Shown here: positions 7,991 to 10,837 of the stretch, piece by piece
Position numbering within the stretch: position 1 is the first letter of the stretch
How the letters are laid out: each line of letters starts with the position of its first letter
DNA from: Comamonadaceae bacterium
GTDB taxonomy: Bacteria > Pseudomonadota > Gammaproteobacteria > Burkholderiales > Burkholderiaceae_C
NCBI GenBank assembly: GCA_947483455.1
Contig: CANKNK010000028.1
Location: forward strand, 1 to 10,837
Direction: 5' to 3'
DNA: 10,837 bases
The notes under the pieces: generated by a model
What the model was told of the DNA's origin: nothing
Seen by the model: only the letters and a program-made list of their open reading frames with translations
Database searches by the model: none
Program-made: the position numbers and the translations under genes

Positions 7991-8121
7991 AGTGGCGAAA
8001 ATTTTAATTTCCTAAATGAAAATATTTATCAATAAAGTCATCGAATACAGGAAATCTCGGATCAACCATGTCGGATTTGTTGCTTAGCCGCTGCGCTACC
8101 ATAGGGTTCTCCCTGCTTGCC

Positions 8122-8168
8122 GCGCTGTTTGCAGCGCCAGGAGGGGAGTTCTTGGGCCAAGGCGCTGC
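8122..8168 (+). repeat. Overlapping inverted repeats in the mrcA leader
   Basis: Two hairpins that cannot form together are visible on the mrcA-sense strand. The first pairs gcgctg (8122-8127) with cagcgc (8132-8137) around tttg. The second pairs gcagcgcc (8131-8138) with ggcgctgc (8161-8168), a perfect 8-bp arm with a 22-nt loop. That loop exposes AGGAGGGG (8139-8146). No T run follows, so neither resembles an intrinsic terminator. A regulatory role is inference. Confidence 0.4.
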
Positions 8169-8218
8169 ACGTATTTGGGCAGAAGTTTTTGGTTTTTACT
8201 CTTTAGACCCTTGTATTC

Positions 8219-10621
8219 ATGGCTGCATCGCCCCCTCCTCCCGCTTCTAAGCCTGCAAAGACAAAAACGTCCAATACACGCACCATTTGGGGCTGGATGG
8301 GCTACGTCATCCTGTCCTTAGCCGGGCTGGCGGCTGCGGGAATCGCTTCGATTTTGTTTTTGGTAGCCATCGTGATGGCGCTGGCCTACCCCAATTTGCC
8401 GGATATTTCGGATTTAGAGGATTACCACCCCAAACTTCCATTGCGCGTTTTTTCATCCGAAGGAGACTTGATCGGGGAATTCGGCGAAGAGCATCGGACC
8501 CTCACACCCATTCATGAAATCCCGCTGGTCATGAAAAATGCCATTTTGGCTATTGAAGATGCGCGCTTTTTTCAGCATGGCGGGATTGATTATGTGGGCA
8601 TGGTGCGGGCGGCGGCGGCCAATGTAGGGCGCTCCAAAAGCCAGGGCGCATCGACGATCACCATGCAGGTGGCGCGCAACGTGTACTTATCGTCTGAAAA
8701 AACTTTTACACGCAAAATTTACGAGATATTGCTGACCTTTAAGCTAGAACATAACCTCAGCAAAGACCAAATTCTGGAAATCTATATGAACCAGATTTAC
8801 TTGGGCAATCGCGCCTATGGCTTTGCCGCTGCATGCGAAACCTATTTCGGCAAACCCCTGAAAAATATCAGTATCGCCGAGGCAGCCATGCTGGCGGGTT
8901 TGCCCAAGGCACCCTCCGCCTATAACCCCATCAAGAATCCGCGCCGCGCGCGTATTCGCCAGCAATACATTATCGAGCGCATGCTAGACAACGGTTTTAT
9001 TACCGAGGAGGAAGCCAAAACTGCGAAGGCCGAGGTGCTGCGGGTGCAAACGGCGGCTACGCGTCCGCAGGTGCATGCTGAATACCTGGCCGAGATGGTG
9101 CGCCAACTGATGTATGACCAATACGGTGATGAAACCTACACCCGTGGCCTGGATGTAGTGACTACGGTGGTCAGCGCGCAGCAGGATGCTGCCTACAAAG
9201 CACTGCGCCGAGGGATCATGGACTTTGAGCGGCGCCAGGTCTATCGCGGTCCGGAGAAATTCATTACCCTGCCCAGCGATGCGCAGGAGCTGGAGGATGC
9301 CATTGACGAGGCACTAGATGAGCATCCTGACAACGGCGATGTATTGGCAGCGGTAGTCCTGCAAGCCGACGGCAAACGGGTGCTGGCGCAACGACAGGCC
9401 GGCGAGGTGGTGGAAATAAACGGCGAAGGCTTGAAGCCGGCCCAGTCGGGCCTGTCCGACAAGGCGGCGCCGAACATCAAAATCCGCCCGGGCGCCATCA
9501 TCCGCGTATCCAAATCGGTGAAAGGCACTTGGGAAATTACCCAATTACCCGAAGTCGAAGGCGCTTTCTTTGCGATGGACCCGCGCGATGGTGCCATCAA
9601 GGCGCTGGTAGGTGGCTTCGATTACGGAAAAAACAAATTCAACCACGTGACCCAGGCATGGCGCCAACCCGGCTCAAGTTTCAAGCCTTTCATCTATTCG
9701 GCCGCTTTGGAAAAAGGTTTCACGCCGACGACCGTGATCAACGATATACCTTTGTTTTTTGATGCGGGTACCACCGGCGGTCAGCCTTGGGAGCCGAAAA
9801 ATTATGATGGAACGTTTGAAGGCCCTATGCCTCTGCGCAAGGCGCTGGCCAAGTCCAAAAACATGATTTCCATTCAAATCTTGCAGTCCATAGGCACCCA
9901 CTATGCGCAGGAATGGATTAGCCGCTTCGGTTTTGACGCCGACAAACACCCGCCCTATCTCACCATGGCGCTGGGCGCAGGCTCTGTCACACCCATGCAA
10001 CTGGCAACAGGCTACTCGGTGTTCGCAAATGGCGGTTATCGCGTCAGTCCCTGGCTTATTTCCCGGGTCAGCGAACAGCGCGGAAAAATTCTGCTGGAGA
10101 CGGTCAAACCGGCACTTGGCGAAGCCAATGTCGCCATCGAGCCGCGCAATGCTTTTTTAATGACCAGCTTGCTGCAAGAGGTCACGCGTTCGGGCACCGC
10201 AGCCAAGGCCCAGGCCACGCTCAAGCGCCCGGATATTTACGGCAAAACCGGTACTACCAATGACTCCATGGATGCCTGGTTTGCGGGTTACCACCCCACG
10301 CTGACCGCAGTGACCTGGATCGGCTACGACACGCCGCGCAAATTGGGCGACAAAGAAACCGGCGGTGGCCTGAGCCTGCCGGTCTGGATCAGTTTTATGG
10401 AAACTGCACTAAAAAACGTGCCCATCATGGAGGCCGAGCCGCCCGAAGGCATTGTGCGCGTCAATAACGAGTGGTATTACGAGGAGTTTTCCAAGGGTAC
10501 CGGCATCGGTGCGGTGGGCGCAGGGGACAAAACCCAGTCTGCAGCGCCATTCTCCGGCGCCTCGCGGCCCATGACGCCGTCCGAGGAACAGCGCAGTATT
10601 TTGGATTTATTCAGAAACTGA
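8219..10621 (+). CDS. mrcA: Penicillin-binding protein 1A (bifunctional glycosyltransferase/transpeptidase)
   Basis: PBP1A polymerises lipid II glycan strands and cross-links the peptides in the periplasm. The 800-residue protein has a Pro/Lys-rich cytoplasmic tail (1-22), one membrane anchor (about 28-56) and a GT51 glycosyltransferase domain (about 75-255) with catalytic Glu113 in EDARFFQHGGID, GASTITMQVARN (143-154) and Glu187 in ILEIYMNQIYLG. An OB-type insert of class A enzymes follows (about 315-435), then the transpeptidase domain with SxxK at Ser486-Lys489 (PGSSFKPF), SKN at 546-548 and KTGTT at 676-680. All catalytic motifs are intact, and the length is normal. The ATG at 8219 is fixed upstream by an in-frame TAG (8204-8206), yet no Shine-Dalgarno precedes it. 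The gene is divergent from pilM and convergent with cyaY, whose stop abuts its own. The synonym ponA is also used. Confidence 0.98.
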   Translation: MAASPPPPASKPAKTKTSNTRTIWGWMGYVILSLAGLAAAGIASILFLVAIVMALAYPNLPDISDLEDYHPKLPLRVFSSEGDLIGEFGEEHRTLTPIHEIPLVMKNAILAIEDARFFQHGGIDYVGMVRAAAANVGRSKSQGASTITMQVARNVYLSSEKTFTRKIYEILLTFKLEHNLSKDQILEIYMNQIYLGNRAYGFAAACETYFGKPLKNISIAEAAMLAGLPKAPSAYNPIKNPRRARIRQQYIIERMLDNGFITEEEAKTAKAEVLRVQTAATRPQVHAEYLAEMVRQLMYDQYGDETYTRGLDVVTTVVSAQQDAAYKALRRGIMDFERRQVYRGPEKFITLPSDAQELEDAIDEALDEHPDNGDVLAAVVLQADGKRVLAQRQAGEVVEINGEGLKPAQSGLSDKAAPNIKIRPGAIIRVSKSVKGTWEITQLPEVEGAFFAMDPRDGAIKALVGGFDYGKNKFNHVTQAWRQPGSSFKPFIYSAALEKGFTPTTVINDIPLFFDAGTTGGQPWEPKNYDGTFEGPMPLRKALAKSKNMISIQILQSIGTHYAQEWISRFGFDADKHPPYLTMALGAGSVTPMQLATGYSVFANGGYRVSPWLISRVSEQRGKILLETVKPALGEANVAIEPRNAFLMTSLLQEVTRSGTAAKAQATLKRPDIYGKTGTTNDSMDAWFAGYHPTLTAVTWIGYDTPRKLGDKETGGGLSLPVWISFMETALKNVPIMEAEPPEGIVRVNNEWYYEEFSKGTGIGAVGAGDKTQSAAPFSGASRPMTPSEEQRSILDLFRN

Positions 10622-10837
10622 TTAGGCAGCAAACTGCAAGGGCACGCCCGCCTGCGCGCTGGCATCACTTCCTAGCAGCATAAAAAAATCGCCCTGCCCT
10701 TTGGTGTCTTGCCAGCTACCATCGCGCCATGAAAAATGGTAGCCACCCGAGCGCGAAGCCATCCACACTTCGTGCAAGGGTTTTTGCAGATTGATGATGA
10801 TCTGGCTGCGATTAGCGAACACCAAAGTCACCATAGC
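10622..10837 (-). CDS. cyaY: Frataxin-like iron-binding protein CyaY (5' end outside window)
   Basis: CyaY, the bacterial frataxin, binds iron and the IscS cysteine desulfurase and modulates iron-sulfur cluster assembly in the cytoplasm. The 71 visible residues are the C-terminal two thirds of a protein of about 105-110. They align by eye with the E. coli beta sheet and last helix: a strand ending in [17 protein letters not shown], then [10 protein letters not shown] and a final helix-like segment ending VPLQFAA. The frame stays open to the window edge; the ATG at 10834-10832 is an internal methionine, because the acidic N-terminal helix is still missing. The TAA stop (10624-10622) starts at the base following the mrcA TGA, so the genes converge with no spacer. 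Identity is secure from the IIIN, PLHEVW and GGYHF segments. Confidence 0.93.
   Translation of the reverse strand, partial: AMVTLVFANRSQIIINLQKPLHEVWMASRSGGYHFSWRDGSWQDTKGQGDFFMLLGSDASAQAGVPLQFAA

Larger units (their letters stand above)
7979..8218. promoter_or_regulatory. Divergent intergenic region between pilM and mrcA
   Basis: These 240 nt must carry the start signals of both the pilMNOPQ operon and mrcA. The pilM-proximal part (about 7997-8045) is strongly AT-rich, unlike its surroundings. It contains TAAAAT on the minus strand (8006-8001) as a possible -10, and TTGATA (8032-8027) as a possible -35, but the 20-nt spacing is poor. A near-direct repeat, GAAAATTTTAAT at 7997 and GAAAATATTTAT at 8018, has a 21-nt period. 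The mrcA-proximal part is GC-richer and holds inverted repeats and a strong Shine-Dalgarno, described separately. No convincing sigma70 pair for mrcA was found by eye. That both promoters lie here follows from gene orientation; exact boxes are uncertain. Confidence 0.55.

Noticed and set aside
8153..8169. A sigma54-like GG...GC pattern (TGGGCC...CTGC) upstream of mrcA.
   Set aside because: The GG-GC spacing is one base too long and the conserved -24 and -12 flanks do not match.
8068..8250. A 60-codon plus-strand frame starting ATG at 8068 with a hydrophobic N-terminus, overlapping the mrcA start.
   Set aside because: No good Shine-Dalgarno at the ATG and no recognisable product; only its internal TTG at 8152 has a strong ribosome site, so it is treated as a possible leader and not listed as a gene.

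Overview
This window looks like ordinary core chromosome of a betaproteobacterium, most likely Burkholderiales and perhaps a Comamonadaceae-type lineage. The protein sequences suggest this, and so does the gene order dgt-aroB-aroK-pilQ-pilP-pilO-pilN-pilM facing away from a PBP1A gene that is followed by a convergent frataxin gene. I see no insertion sequence, phage gene, CRISPR array, tRNA, rRNA or defence island. No undescribed system is evident; the items worth a second look are small regulatory and start-site details.

Left part (1-2658, minus strand): from right to left in transcription order come aroK (shikimate kinase), aroB (3-dehydroquinate synthase) and the first 340 codons of a dGTPase-like HD phosphohydrolase (dgt), cut by the window edge. 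aroK and aroB are 6 nt apart; aroB and dgt overlap by one base in a TGATG junction. A gap of 200 nt (2659-2858) with small inverted repeats separates aroK from pilQ and may hold a separate aroK promoter.

Middle part (2859-7978, minus strand): a complete type IV pilus alignment and secretin operon in the order pilM, pilN, pilO, pilP, pilQ. PilM is the cytoplasmic actin-like protein, PilN and PilO are inner-membrane bitopic proteins, PilP is a periplasmic lipoprotein, and PilQ is the outer-membrane secretin with two AMIN domains. Together they form the envelope-spanning channel and frame through which the pilus is extended and retracted. Three of the four junctions are overlaps (GTGA, ATGA, TGATG); only pilN-pilO has a short gap. 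Several starts are better placed internally than at the longest open frame: GTG for pilN, and ATG after a clear Shine-Dalgarno for pilM and pilQ.

Right part (7979-10837): a 240-nt divergent intergenic region separates pilM from mrcA (PBP1A, plus strand), a bifunctional peptidoglycan glycosyltransferase and transpeptidase. The half next to pilM is AT-rich. The half next to mrcA holds overlapping inverted repeats and a strong Shine-Dalgarno that does not serve mrcA directly. mrcA ends exactly where the stop codon of cyaY (frataxin, minus strand, 5' end outside the window) begins. The division of labour is envelope-centred: PBP1A builds the wall that the PilMNOPQ machine must cross, while aroKB, dgt and cyaY are housekeeping metabolism.
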